Assembly: GCA_012032555.1 (NCBI GenBank)
Contig: JAAUSR010000010.1
Span: forward strand, 46,132 to 110,131
Source of the DNA: Thioploca sp.
Lineage (GTDB): Bacteria; Pseudomonadota; Gammaproteobacteria; Beggiatoales; Beggiatoaceae
Reading direction: 5' to 3'
DNA: 64,000 nt
Below the pieces are notes generated by a model. It did no database searches and was not told the origin of the DNA. It saw nothing but the letters and a program-made list of their open reading frames with translations. The position numbers and the translations under genes are program-made. Shown one piece after another: positions 37,637 through 47,059 of this stretch (position 1 is its first letter; each line of letters begins with the position of its first letter).

Positions 37637-38584
37637 ATGACAACGGTGACCTTAACCTTCAAGGCTAATCAGGCGGGCATATTAAAGAATATTGCGACGC
37701 TAACTTCTCATGAATACCCCATAGATGTACAAACTACTCAGAAAGAAGTTAAACCTCATTTGTCGGTAACGATTACCGCTTCTCCCGATCCAGTCCTTAT
37801 GGCGAATGAACTCCATTATAAAGTAGTCACTGAACTTAGCCCATTAGCGCCGGAACCAACTGCAACAGACGTTGAATTGAAGCTACAATTGCCAGAAGGA
37901 ACCGCACTTAAGGCCGTTACAACCGAGCAGGGAACTTGCGACAGTAGTCAATATCCAACGATTAGTTGCGATTTAGGTAACTTAAGTATTGAAACACCAG
38001 CTAGTATTAGTCGTGCAACAGTCTACGTGGATGTAGCCTTGATAGATGCCGGCTTGTTGGTGCTTACTCACGAAGCTAACGTTGTAGCAAGTAATTATCC
38101 AGCAGATACGGATAGGGAACGTACTAAAATTTACATTCCTGATGATATTAAAGTTGATATGGCATTAGTTTTAGATACAACTCACAGTATGCAGCAGGAG
38201 ATTAACGGTACAATTGCGGCTGTGAAGCAAGCACTAACTGAAATTGATCCGATTCAAGCACTAACTATTGCGTTGGTAACCTTTAAGGACGAAGTGCGGG
38301 TAGAGGCATTTACCACTGATTTAAAAGTAGTGCTTAATGCTGTTAGTAAGTTAAAAGCAAAAGGGGGTGGACTATGTCCAGAAGCCTCTGCAGAGGCAGT
38401 TATGTTAGCTGCACAACATGTCAAAGCCGGTGGTCAGATCTTATTTGCTACCAATGCCTCGCCTTATCCGGATGCCGATATAGCTGGTATTATTGATTTG
38501 TTGAAAGCTAAAAATATTCGCTTTAATGCTTTACTCACTGGTGATTGTACTGACGCCGGTAGTTGGAATGGATTGAGCGAATAA
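37637..38584 (+). pseudogene. Fragment of a surface protein with DUF11-like and vWA domains
   Basis: The 315-codon frame starts in mid-domain: VTLTFKANQAGILKNIA is the last strand pair of a DUF11-like repeat, followed by a second one (about 33-165, PHLSVTITASPDPV and YKVVTE). A von Willebrand A domain follows, with a MIDAS-like DTTHSM (about 183-188) and ALVTFKDEV. The frame stops at NGLSE, before the last strands of the vWA fold, and no signal peptide is encoded. Both ends are therefore truncated. It abuts the ABC relic on the left and IS fragments on the right. ATG 37637 is unlikely to be a true start. Confidence 0.65.
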
Positions 38585-38618
38585 TTATCGCTATATTGTT
38601 TTAAATTAGGATATATTT

Positions 38619-38649
38619 GTCCTACGCACGGTTAAACAGTGCGTAGGAC
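38619..38649. repeat. Perfect 11-bp hairpin
   Basis: GTCCTACGCAC (38619-38629) and GTGCGTAGGAC (38639-38649) pair perfectly around a 9-nt loop, directly after the truncated vWA frame. There is no T-run on either strand, so it looks like a dispersed palindrome. Confidence 0.65.
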
Positions 38650-38753
38650 ACACTCTACTTTAAAAAGTTAATGCTGCAATTTTATCTTTCTCCTGTTGAG
38701 CAAAGACATTTACACATTCCTAGTACCCCCATCCCGTAAATAAAGCCGATAAC

Positions 38754-39240
38754 TCACTCCCGCAGTGGCTTACCGATATAGGTCCAGCGAAAGGGTTTAG
38801 CTCGGGTTTGGTTAAAGAATTCAATAAAAGCGAGAATACGTTGCTTAAGTTGCTCGGTTGATTGGAAATGGCCGCGCTTGAGCAGGCGGCGAGTCAAAAT
38901 GGAGAACCACATTTCTACCTGATTGAGCCATGAACCATGTTTAGGGGTATAAACCAAGCGAATGCGGTGGCTTTTCTCTTGCAAAAAAGCCGCACGGGAA
39001 GCCATGTTTTGTAGAATGCCAGATTGGCCCCTTTTCCCCAACTCCTCATCAATACCACCGGCTTTAGCAATCACCCGGACCAAGCTTTCTGACTGATGAG
39101 TATTCAATTGATCGCACACGAAAATCCACTCACCTTGTGGGTCGGTGTCAATCGTCGCTTGGAGGTGCTTGGCAAAATCGGCTTCGGTGCGGGTATCTCC
39201 GCTAGACGGACTTGTCATCCGGCCGGTGGCCACTTCCAGG
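38754..39240 (-). pseudogene. IS630-family transposase, C-terminal part
   Basis: About 160 codons match the C-terminal DDE half of an IS630 transposase: EADFAKHL, WIFVCDQLNTHQSE with the second catalytic Asp and an Asn, RLVYTPKHGSWLNQVEMWF with the last acidic residue, and FRWTYIGKPL. The N-terminal half, with the first catalytic Asp, is missing: the reading ends at LEVATG (39240), where a different transposase fragment begins on the other strand. Dead element. Confidence 0.85.
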
Positions 39241-39829
39241 TGTTTATCAAAAGTGCCTCCCCATGAGAGCGGTTTTAATGGATACTTGGTATGCCACTAA
39301 GGGAATGATGCTTCAGATTGAAAAGTTTGAAAAAATCCATTACTGTCCGCTCAAGTCTAATCGACAAGTTGATGATTCGGGGGGATCCAAACCTTACCAG
39401 CGTGTTGATAGCTTGGCTTGGACCCAAACCGAACGACAACATGGTAAAACTATCAAAATAAAAGGTTTTCCGGCTAAACATAAGGTGAAGTTATTTCGAG
39501 TAGTGCTGTCTACCCAGCGCACGGACTATGTCGTGACTAACAAGATGGTACAAAACCACGTGGAAGTCGTACAAGAAGTGTGTAGCTTTCGCTGTAAAGT
39601 CGAGCAGTTTCACCGTGAAACCAAGCAACTGACTGGCATTGAAGGAAACCAATGCCGAAAAGCCAGAACGGTTAGAAACCCTAGCAGATGTGCAATATTA
39701 GTTTGAGTGCGCCTTAAACAAGTAGCGGTTGAAACCGGTCGAACCCTTTACCGAGTCAAGCACGATCTTTGGGACGATTACTTGTGTCAACAACTCAAAT
39801 CACCTACTGTTCAAATGTGTCTTGCGTAA
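39241..39829 (+). pseudogene. IS4/IS701-like transposase, C-terminal part with an internal TGA
   Basis: The frame reads MRAVLMDTWYATKGMMLQIE, CPLKSNRQVDDSGG, YQRVDSLAW and EQFHRETKQLTGIEGNQCRK, typical of DDE transposases annotated IS701 or IS4-like, including the final YREK-like QFHRETKQLTG. After AILV a TGA (39704-39706) stands where a Trp is usual, and the frame continues to TAA at 39827-39829 with VRLKQVAVETGRTLYRVKHD. The N-terminal half is missing. It abuts the IS630 fragment tail to tail at about 39240, so one element inserted into the other or both were cut by a deletion. Confidence 0.75.
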
Positions 39830-39943
39830 GTCCTGTTATAATTTAATGGTATTGCCGCTAAGGATCCAACTCTATCTTTAAATTTAATAGTACTAATTTT
39901 ACAATTCATATTTATAATCCACTTTTCAAATTTGAGGAGAACC

Positions 39944-41446
39944 ATGAACATGAATATCCTTCATCAACAAAGAAAATCTAATCTATTTCATCCAGTTTGG
40001 AGACTTTACTACTCCGTTTGGAGCTTGATTACTCTGTTGTTACTTAGCCTATTACCGCTACCAGCCGCAACGGCTACTAATCATTTGAATAACCTTCTAG
40101 TTGAACTGTATAACAATATGAATGATGAAGCATTTGATGAAGCCTGGGATGATTATGAAAATTGGGAGAAAGAATGTCTGCAAGCTAAGCAACCACAAAA
40201 AGTTGCTCAGTTACTATTGGAATTTGAAAACAATGTGGTGTGGGAAGCAGTCTTACCTCAGTGGGAGCATCGTCGTGATGCGTGGGTGACGGCAGGAGAA
40301 TCGGCAACGACATTCAATCAAGTTGCTAAATTATTATTGGAATTGGAAGCCAATATAAATAGCGATGCTATAGATGAAGAGTGGCAAGAGAATCGGCAAA
40401 AATGGATAAAGCAGGTAAAAAAATGGCTGGTAATCCCCACGACGAATCCGCCGATTATCACTTGGCTTTATCCAACTGCGGCTATTAATTATGTAACGGC
40501 TAAAAGAGTGACGATTAAAGCTTGTCTCCAAACCAGTGGACCATTAGTAGAAAATGCCCAAATTTATGTTAATAATGCATTGCAAAAAGGCAACCTAGTA
40601 CGACAATTGGAAGTAGTAACCAGTGGTTGTGATGTCTCCTTAAAGCAAATGGTTCAACTGCGAGAAGGCCAAAATCAAATTAAAATCGTAGCACGTAATA
40701 GCGCCGGCAAAACTGCAGAGAAGAGAAGCATCCACTTGCAACCACCAATTTATTCCTCAGTTTCTGAAAAACGCACGGCTTTAGTAATCGGTAATAGCGA
40801 TTATGCTCGAGCGCCACTTCGCAACCCGACTAATGATGCCAATGCCATGGCAAATAAATTGCGGCGATTAGCGTTTGAGGTGATGTCTTATACCAATCTG
40901 GGGCAAAACCAGATGAAACAAGTGATTAATAAGTTTAGTGACAAAATTGCCGCAGCCAAAGGTGGTGTCGGTTTATTTTATTTTGCCGGTCATGGGGTAC
41001 AAGTTAAGGGGGAAAACTATCTCATTCCTATTGATGCTAACATTCGCAAAGAAAATGAAGTAGAGCTAGAAGCAGTGAGTCTCGCTAGAGTGTTAGCGAG
41101 TATGGAAAATGCCCACAACCGTATGAACATCGTCATAATAGATGCTTGTCGTGACAGTCCTTATGAGAGAAGTTTTCGCTCTCAAGGTACCCAAGGATTA
41201 GCCTCACCGACAGCCGCATATGGTACCGTGGTAGCCTTTGCGACTGCCCCTGGCTCAGTTACTGCAGATGGTGATAGCAACAATGGTATTTATACAGAGG
41301 AATTATTACAAGTCATGGACACGCCTGGACTCAAACTAGAGGAAGTATTTAAACAAGTCCTTGCTAAGGTGCGTAACCGAACTCATGGAGCGCAAGTTCC
41401 CTGGTATAATGCGGCTTTTGAAGGAGATTTTTATTTTAACCCATAG
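39944..41446 (+). CDS. Exported caspase-family protease (p20 domain) with helical repeats and an Ig-like domain
   Basis: This is a bacterial caspase homologue (clan CD, peptidase C14). After a signal or anchor segment (about 25-45, LLLLSLLPLPAATA) come three helical repeats of about 38 residues with the pattern LLLELE, E/DEEW and W, an Ig-like domain (about 165-265), and the p20 domain (about 280-500). The catalytic His in FYFAGHGVQ and Cys in IIDACRDSP are both present, so activity is likely. GAGGAG upstream serves ATG 39944 or 39950; the TTG at 39932 overlaps that site. A papain-like protease starts 26 bp downstream. Substrate unknown. Confidence 0.88.
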   Translation: MNMNILHQQRKSNLFHPVWRLYYSVWSLITLLLLSLLPLPAATATNHLNNLLVELYNNMNDEAFDEAWDDYENWEKECLQAKQPQKVAQLLLEFENNVVWEAVLPQWEHRRDAWVTAGESATTFNQVAKLLLELEANINSDAIDEEWQENRQKWIKQVKKWLVIPTTNPPIITWLYPTAAINYVTAKRVTIKACLQTSGPLVENAQIYVNNALQKGNLVRQLEVVTSGCDVSLKQMVQLREGQNQIKIVARNSAGKTAEKRSIHLQPPIYSSVSEKRTALVIGNSDYARAPLRNPTNDANAMANKLRRLAFEVMSYTNLGQNQMKQVINKFSDKIAAAKGGVGLFYFAGHGVQVKGENYLIPIDANIRKENEVELEAVSLARVLASMENAHNRMNIVIIDACRDSPYERSFRSQGTQGLASPTAAYGTVVAFATAPGSVTADGDSNNGIYTEELLQVMDTPGLKLEEVFKQVLAKVRNRTHGAQVPWYNAAFEGDFYFNP

Positions 41447-41471
41447 ATTAGAGCAAGGTGCCATAAAAATT

Positions 41472-42869
41472 ATGATGAAACCACTATTTATTCGCTTTAT
41501 CATCATCATTCTAACCATTATTAGTCTCAATGTCGCTGCGGAAAAACCACATCGCACTGGCTTAATTTTCAATGATGCCGTTTACAACCAAATTCCCTTG
41601 CAAGCGACTTTGACACGCGGATTGTACGATCACTTGCCGGCTCAAGCTTCACTAAAAAAATATAGTCCGCTTCCCAAAAGCCAGGGACAATACGGTACCT
41701 GCGTCGGTTGGGCAACGGCTTATGCCGCTCGCACTATTTTGGAAGCCCAGCAAAATGGGTGGACAACCCAATCCATGATTACTCAAAATGCCTTTGCCCC
41801 CGGCTTTATTTACAGCCTAATCAAAGCAGATGATGATTTTGCTTGTTCTCAAGGTTCTTCTATTAGCGATGCTCTTGACATCATGGTACAGCAAGGTGTA
41901 CCTAAATACAGCTATTTTAATAAATCCTGTCCAGAAACGATTCCAAATAGAGTTTATACCCAGGCTTCTCCCTTTAGAATTCAAGGTTATCATCGAATTT
42001 TTAAGATAACCGATCCTAACAACCTTAAAATTAAAACCGTCAAAAAAAGTTTAGCTGAGGGTAAGCCAGTTGTGATCGGCATGAATATCCCTGATTCATT
42101 TGATGAACCCGATGAAGAATTATGGCAACCGGTCGAAAGTCCTAAAAAAGATTATAGGGCGCATGCTATGACAGTGATTGGTTACGATGATAATCGCTAC
42201 GGTGGTGTGGTTGAACTCCAAAATAGTTGGGGAACCGATTGGGGAAATAAAGGTTACATTTGGGTTAAGTATCAAGATTTTGCTCAGTTTACTCCCTATG
42301 CTTTTGAATTGATAGGCCGGTTCAAAAAAACATCGTTGAATACACCAGATTTATCGGGACAACTGCGATTGGTACTAGCAGCTAGTGGTGAAATGCCAGC
42401 TATATTAGTTGGACAAACCTATAAAATACAGCGTTCATATCAGTCCGGAACGCGATTCCGACTTTATATTTCTAACGAGGAACCGGCTTACGTTTACGCG
42501 TTTGGTTATGATCCAGCCATCGGTAAAACAACTCCTATTTTTCCCTCTCAGCCTGGAATTAGTTCGGCACTTATTTATCAAAATAATGAAGTGGCTTATC
42601 CTGATGAAGATCATTATGTGGCTATGCAAGGGAAAGGAACCGATTTTTTGTGTGCCTTATATTCCCAGAATGAGCTTGATATAGCAGCCATTCGCCAGCA
42701 ACTAGAACAAACTAGCGGCAACTTTATAGAAAAAGTGAGACGAGTGCTAAGTCATAAACTGGTAGCGGCTGAAAATATTAAGTTTGCTACGACTGAGATA
42801 AGATTTTCGGCGGTCAGTTATGATAAAACGGTGGTAGCGTTGATAGTCGAAATGGAACATACCCAATAA
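41472..42869 (+). CDS. Exported papain-like (C1) cysteine protease with DUF4384-like C-terminus
   Basis: The 465-residue product has a signal peptide (about 4-23, ending LNVAA) and a papain-fold domain (about 50-275) with the triad in QYGTCVGWATAYA (Cys), YRAHAMTVIGYDD (His) and LQNSWGTDWGNKGY (Asn). The C-terminal part (about 285-430, KIQRSYQSGTRFRLYI, EPAYVYAFGYDP, GKGTDFLCALYS) looks like DUF4384. The frame is open from 41361 inside the caspase gene; ATG 41472 (or 41475) begins a proper signal peptide and is chosen. It lies 26 bp after the caspase stop, so the two proteases share an operon and probably a compartment. Confidence 0.88.
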   Translation: MMKPLFIRFIIIILTIISLNVAAEKPHRTGLIFNDAVYNQIPLQATLTRGLYDHLPAQASLKKYSPLPKSQGQYGTCVGWATAYAARTILEAQQNGWTTQSMITQNAFAPGFIYSLIKADDDFACSQGSSISDALDIMVQQGVPKYSYFNKSCPETIPNRVYTQASPFRIQGYHRIFKITDPNNLKIKTVKKSLAEGKPVVIGMNIPDSFDEPDEELWQPVESPKKDYRAHAMTVIGYDDNRYGGVVELQNSWGTDWGNKGYIWVKYQDFAQFTPYAFELIGRFKKTSLNTPDLSGQLRLVLAASGEMPAILVGQTYKIQRSYQSGTRFRLYISNEEPAYVYAFGYDPAIGKTTPIFPSQPGISSALIYQNNEVAYPDEDHYVAMQGKGTDFLCALYSQNELDIAAIRQQLEQTSGNFIEKVRRVLSHKLVAAENIKFATTEIRFSAVSYDKTVVALIVEMEHTQ

Positions 42870-43041
42870 GAATTTAGGAAGTCGGATAGGGTGCGTACGT
42901 GGAAAAGCCATTACCGTGATTAGATTTTACTTTTTAAGCAGTTGTCCGTCTGCCAATTGGCACATTGCCATCATGGCGCACATCCGGACATTGGTCTAGA
43001 CCTACCTAGCTGATAGCTGGCCTTTAGAATTTCCTCACAAT

Positions 43042-45108
43042 TCAACTATAGCTATCTAATAATACCGGAATCGCAAGACGGTGGTCTTGGGTTGATAGCA
43101 GTGTGTTTCCTTGTCCCTTGATACGCACTCTTTCCGGTTCAGGTATATCTTTTTGCACAGCCACCGGCAGATAAACAGTAAAGGTGGTGCCCTGACCACT
43201 AGCACTCTCAACCTGGATATTTCCACCCATCATATGGCAAAAACATTGACTTATTACCAACCCCAGTCCAGTTCCACCATACTTTCGCGTTGTTGAAGCA
43301 TCAGCCTGAGAGAAGGCTTTGAAGAGACGCTTCAATTGCTCGGAAGACATTCCAATACCCGTATCACTGACTCGAAAAATTACAAAGAGCAGGCGATTAG
43401 AGGTAGGTATTGACATCCCATCATTATGCGCAATTGTAGGAGGTGGTAGACCTATCTCCGGATCAGGCGTCCTTTGCTGCTCGATCTGAGCTGTCTCGTA
43501 CTGGACTGCGAGAGTCACGGTTCCCTTTTGGGTGAACTTACAGGCATTGCTCAACAGGTTAAAGAGTATCTGGCGAACTTTAGTCTGATCTGAATACAGG
43601 GTGGTAACTGTTTGATCACAGTGTACCGTAAGTTTATTGTTGTTTTTATCAATCAGCGGTTGAATAGTGGTGACAACACTGTCGATTAGATTGGATAATT
43701 CGAATGTCTCAAGATAAAGTTCCATTCTACCAGCCTCAATTTTAGATATATCAAGAATATCGTTAATGAGCGACAGCAAATGTTGACTGGCGATTCGTAT
43801 CTTATTAAGATCTGGTGCAATATCTTCATATCCAAGATCCTCAACTTCTTCCTGAAGCATTTCGCTATAGCCAATGATAGCATTCAAGGGTGTGCGTAAT
43901 TCATGGCTCATATTAGCCAGAAATTGGCTTTTAGTACGATTTGCCTCCTCAGCAGCCAGACGAGCATCTTGAGCAACTGCCATGGCTTTCGCCAGTTCGA
44001 TGTTTCGGTGTTCAATCATTTCCAACATCGTATTCGTGATAGCCGCTAAATCCGAAACCTCATCATTTCCACGCACGGAAACCCGCGACGAAAAATTCTC
44101 ATTTTCATATACATAGATAATATCACGGCCAAGATGTGTAATCCGCATAAGAACGATACGATCCAGAAGAATCATGGTCACACGACTGAAAATCACCCCG
44201 ACAATGACCAGTGCTATACCGATGTATAGTATTATCTTACTGCCTTGGAGGTAGATATCTCGTGGTGTAGTGATACGCATCACCAGTGCTGGATGATCAT
44301 ATACGTCTCGAAGCAATGTATACCCAGCAGTCGTTTCGTCTCCCAGCGGTTGAACAATGGTAGTCGTTGTAGTAAGGCTAGATCGCACTTGCTGAATATC
44401 TAATGGAACTGCTGGATCGTCAAAAGCATAGATATCCACTGGCAAGCTCACCTTTTCAGCGATTTGTTGCACGACGGTTGGGCTCAAGAATCGACCAAAA
44501 ATGAGTGTACCACGAATGGGCCCTTCTTCCTCATTTGTAACAATGGGTCGCGAAACAATCAATACCGGATCGGGGATAAGAATGATTCCACGTTGACTAC
44601 TCTGGGTGGTGGGATGATAAAGTAACAAACTACCAGGGCGAATATGGTCCCGGAAACCATCCGGAATAGGCATTTTTTCATTGGTGATAGGATCAAGTGC
44701 CCTCTCAAAAACTATCTTCCCCGCAGCGTCGAAGAACAAAATGAAGTTCAATCCTAAGTTGACAAATGTCCTATCCGACACTAGGTTTGATTCAACAAAG
44801 CCCGGATTAAGGCCTTGGATAAAGGTATAGGAATCATCCCAGGCTGCCCAGTCAGTTGTACTCCGGTTTAATCTATCCAAGAGATCGCTTGGCATGACAT
44901 TGAGTGTACGTTGAATATTGGTCTGGCCTCGCTGTACTTCAGTATCTATAAATATCTGCAAAAAATAGATGCGTACCGGAATATACATGACAATAAGCAA
45001 AGTCAACGTAGTCGCAATCATAATAAGCGACGTTTTAGTTTTAAGCGTCACGCGTTTTGCTCGGCGATTTCTGAGCGTAATCCGTTTTGCTAGACGGTTA
45101 TTGTGCAT
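43042..45108 (-). CDS. Membrane histidine kinase with CHASE4 sensor and HAMP
   Basis: The 688-residue kinase has two membrane segments (about 28-50 and 290-315) around a periplasmic CHASE4 domain with the family hallmark DWAAWDDSYTFIQ (86-98). HAMP (about 316-370), a short coiled coil, HisKA with His402 in [10 protein letters not shown], and HATPase (about 510-650, DTGIGM and GGTGLGL) follow. No receiver is fused. Basic residues and two short duplicated segments (LAKRITLRNRR, RAKRVTLKTK) precede the first membrane segment. It is a single reverse-strand gene; its response regulator is not adjacent. The HisKA-HATPase part is close in sequence to that of the 16563 kinase. Confidence 0.92.
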   Translation of the reverse strand: MHNNRLAKRITLRNRRAKRVTLKTKTSLIMIATTLTLLIVMYIPVRIYFLQIFIDTEVQRGQTNIQRTLNVMPSDLLDRLNRSTTDWAAWDDSYTFIQGLNPGFVESNLVSDRTFVNLGLNFILFFDAAGKIVFERALDPITNEKMPIPDGFRDHIRPGSLLLYHPTTQSSQRGIILIPDPVLIVSRPIVTNEEEGPIRGTLIFGRFLSPTVVQQIAEKVSLPVDIYAFDDPAVPLDIQQVRSSLTTTTTIVQPLGDETTAGYTLLRDVYDHPALVMRITTPRDIYLQGSKIILYIGIALVIVGVIFSRVTMILLDRIVLMRITHLGRDIIYVYENENFSSRVSVRGNDEVSDLAAITNTMLEMIEHRNIELAKAMAVAQDARLAAEEANRTKSQFLANMSHELRTPLNAIIGYSEMLQEEVEDLGYEDIAPDLNKIRIASQHLLSLINDILDISKIEAGRMELYLETFELSNLIDSVVTTIQPLIDKNNNKLTVHCDQTVTTLYSDQTKVRQILFNLLSNACKFTQKGTVTLAVQYETAQIEQQRTPDPEIGLPPPTIAHNDGMSIPTSNRLLFVIFRVSDTGIGMSSEQLKRLFKAFSQADASTTRKYGGTGLGLVISQCFCHMMGGNIQVESASGQGTTFTVYLPVAVQKDIPEPERVRIKGQGNTLLSTQDHRLAIPVLLDSYS

Positions 45109-45225
45109 GATGATTGATACCTAACTACTTGTGTGTGAAGGGAATATCGTTTTTCTAGTCTGTACGATTTTATCAATGAATTGTCGGTTATGATAGGCAA
45201 AATTCATGACAATTTACTCCACCCA

Positions 45226-45399
45226 TCCTACGCTACATTGCTATTAAGTTAAGCGTAGTTTTCCCCCGCCTTACCAAGGAGGGGGTGAGGGGGTGGTAAT
45301 TAACGAGTTGAATAAGAATAATTGTTTCAACCACCCCCAACCCCTCCTTGTCAAGGCGGGGAGAAATGGTTCTTAACTTAATGGCAGTAATCCTACGCT
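45226..45399. mobile_element. MITE-like palindromic element with 9-bp target duplication
   Basis: TCCTACGCT flanks the element at 45226-45234 and 45391-45399. The element itself (45235-45390, 156 bp) has inverted ends, ACATTGCTATTAAGTTAAGC on the left and the reverse complement of TTACTGCCATTAAGTTAAGA on the right, then long C-rich and G-rich arms (TTTCCCCCGCCTTACCAAGG and CCTTGTCAAGGCGGGGAGAA). It has no coding capacity and depends on a transposase elsewhere. Degraded relatives lie at 22925 and 25640. The rest of 45109-45577 shows no gene. Confidence 0.75.
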
Positions 45400-45577
45400 T
45401 CACTGGAGAAATTATAATAATAACATCCCTCATGAAAACAACAACACTGGCTGCTTTCCGTGTGTACCGCTAACGCGAAACCTCCTAATTTATTTTAGTT
45501 GACTTTCTAATAAGAAGAGAGTATGGTGCTATTTTCCTAGTATTATAGTCAACTATTTTTTAGATAAGGAGGAAACT

Positions 45578-46756
45578 ATGTTATCTAAAAAGAACAGTTT
45601 TATTTATATTGCCGTGTTTTTGGCAATATTGGCTGGACGTCCGGTGTTAGGCCAGCACATGAACAAGGATCTAAAAAATTTGGGGCCAAATGCCTATGAT
45701 ATTGCGGTAGAGTTGTCTGGTAATCACACCATTCTGGATCATTATGACGGATATCCTTTAGGGACAGGTAATGGTAAAGAGGGCAAATTTGGTTCATTTG
45801 CTTCTGGTCCCATCGGACCGAATACTAAACTCCATTGGCAAAACTTTTGGGATGGGACTGATAACATCATTCAAACCGGGCAAACCATCCACGTGGGGTG
45901 GACCACAACCGGTAACCATAATATCAAAGATATGTATTGGACCGACCAGACCGGCCAAAAAATTCCCGGTAGTAAAGTTTACAACATAAATACCGGGTGG
46001 ACATACACGCAGCCAAAAGCCCGAGTTTGGTGGTGCAATCGGTTTTACCTTAGAGTTATCATTATAATTATGGATGTTCATTATACAATACTCGACAGTC
46101 CTCTACCTCTTGAGGTGCTTAATTCTGATAATCAAGAACTCAATTCAAGGTTAATTCCTCTCTCAAGGGGTAAGCTTTTTGAAGTTTCTCCAGGGAGATG
46201 TACTACTTTAGATATACCTGAACCGGTTTTACCAGGGCAATATGTAGCACTTCGATATAGAGTCAGTGGTCCAGAGAGTAGTGCTGAAGCAATTGACTTT
46301 GTGCAAAGCGATGAATTTCCAGTGCCACCCCTCCAAGTCGATTTAATCTCCTTTAACATCGCTACCGATGACAATGAGAAAGTGACTGCGACGTGGGAAA
46401 TCACTGAAGCGAATAATGCGGGTACTAATATTTGGACTGCACAGTTGGAAAACGGTGAATTTAAGGGAGTCACCAAGCTTAACCACGAACTTATTCTAAC
46501 TGAAATGATGGATGGTTCTTCGAGGACACCAACTACCTATTCAAGAGAATATTACTTACCAAATGGTGTTCACTATTTCATGTTAGAAGATGTCGATTAC
46601 AATGGAATGTGCACTTCTCATTGTGCTCAGATCGAGGCTGTCGCTATAGGGAATAGCAATCCAACCGATATTGATCTAGAAACAGCTAGAATGCTTTGTG
46701 GACAATACATTGAATCTCAGCTTGCGCTCCTTGGAAGCGGTTTTTGTATGAAGTAA
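45578..46756 (+). CDS. Secreted protein with LEDVD-type C-terminus, possibly two genes or frameshifted
   Basis: The 392-residue frame starts with a signal peptide (about 1-25, ending RPVLG) behind a strong AAGGAGGAAAC site. The first 138 residues and the C-terminal half (from about 165; VDLISFNIATDD, YYLPNGVHYFMLEDVDYNG) look like secreted domains; the latter resembles the LEDVD strand common in surface proteins of sulfur bacteria. The middle (WTYTQPKARVWWCNRFYLRV) reads unlike protein, whereas the +1 frame there gives GGHTRSQKPEFGGAIGFTLE and stops at 46065-46067, just before an ATG at 46070. An extra G near 45995 would explain this, splitting the region into two genes. Function unknown. Confidence 0.6.
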   Translation: MLSKKNSFIYIAVFLAILAGRPVLGQHMNKDLKNLGPNAYDIAVELSGNHTILDHYDGYPLGTGNGKEGKFGSFASGPIGPNTKLHWQNFWDGTDNIIQTGQTIHVGWTTTGNHNIKDMYWTDQTGQKIPGSKVYNINTGWTYTQPKARVWWCNRFYLRVIIIIMDVHYTILDSPLPLEVLNSDNQELNSRLIPLSRGKLFEVSPGRCTTLDIPEPVLPGQYVALRYRVSGPESSAEAIDFVQSDEFPVPPLQVDLISFNIATDDNEKVTATWEITEANNAGTNIWTAQLENGEFKGVTKLNHELILTEMMDGSSRTPTTYSREYYLPNGVHYFMLEDVDYNGMCTSHCAQIEAVAIGNSNPTDIDLETARMLCGQYIESQLALLGSGFCMK

Positions 46757-47059
46757 AAAAGCCCTTTTCCTTAGTGCTATAAGGTGTATTACGAGTACAC
46801 CTTTATAAAAAAATATTCCCAATTTACTCAGTGCGTTACGGTTGATACCTAACGCACTGTTGTTATTATTTAAGCTAAATTTCAATTTACTCAGTTGGTA
46901 CTTTTAGCGTTCTCATCTCTCGCTATACTGCGTGGCGTGTCATCATCGTAGCATTTACCCGGAAAAGCGAGCGTAAGATGATTAGAATAGTTTACTCGAA
47001 TGAACCCTCCACTTCGTTCCTACCAGCTACTGGCTTAGAAAATTTTGCCGTTGCATTAG
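46757..47059 (+). terminator. Two terminator-like hairpins in a gene-free gap
   Basis: AAGGTGTA (46781-46788) and TACACCTT (46796-46803) form a hairpin followed by TATAAAAAAA, about 25 bp after the stop of the secreted gene. A second hairpin, CAGTGCGTTA (46829-46838) with TAACGCACTG (46850-46859), is followed by TTGTTATTATTT and could also be a dispersed palindrome. The T-runs are weak, so intrinsic termination is probable, not certain. Nothing else was seen in this 303-bp gap. Confidence 0.5.

Noticed and set aside
29449..39706. Stop-codon recoding (TGA as Trp) suggested by in-frame TGA in the IS4-like, ART-like and ABC frames
   Set aside because: One of the interruptions is TAA, only the transposase site clearly calls for Trp, and intact genes in the window use ordinary stops. 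Gene decay or sequence error is simpler.
45794..46476. Reverse-strand open frames of 95 and 114 codons opposite the secreted gene
   Set aside because: They mirror the coding strand of a gene with a signal peptide and strong ribosome site, and lack their own ribosome sites.
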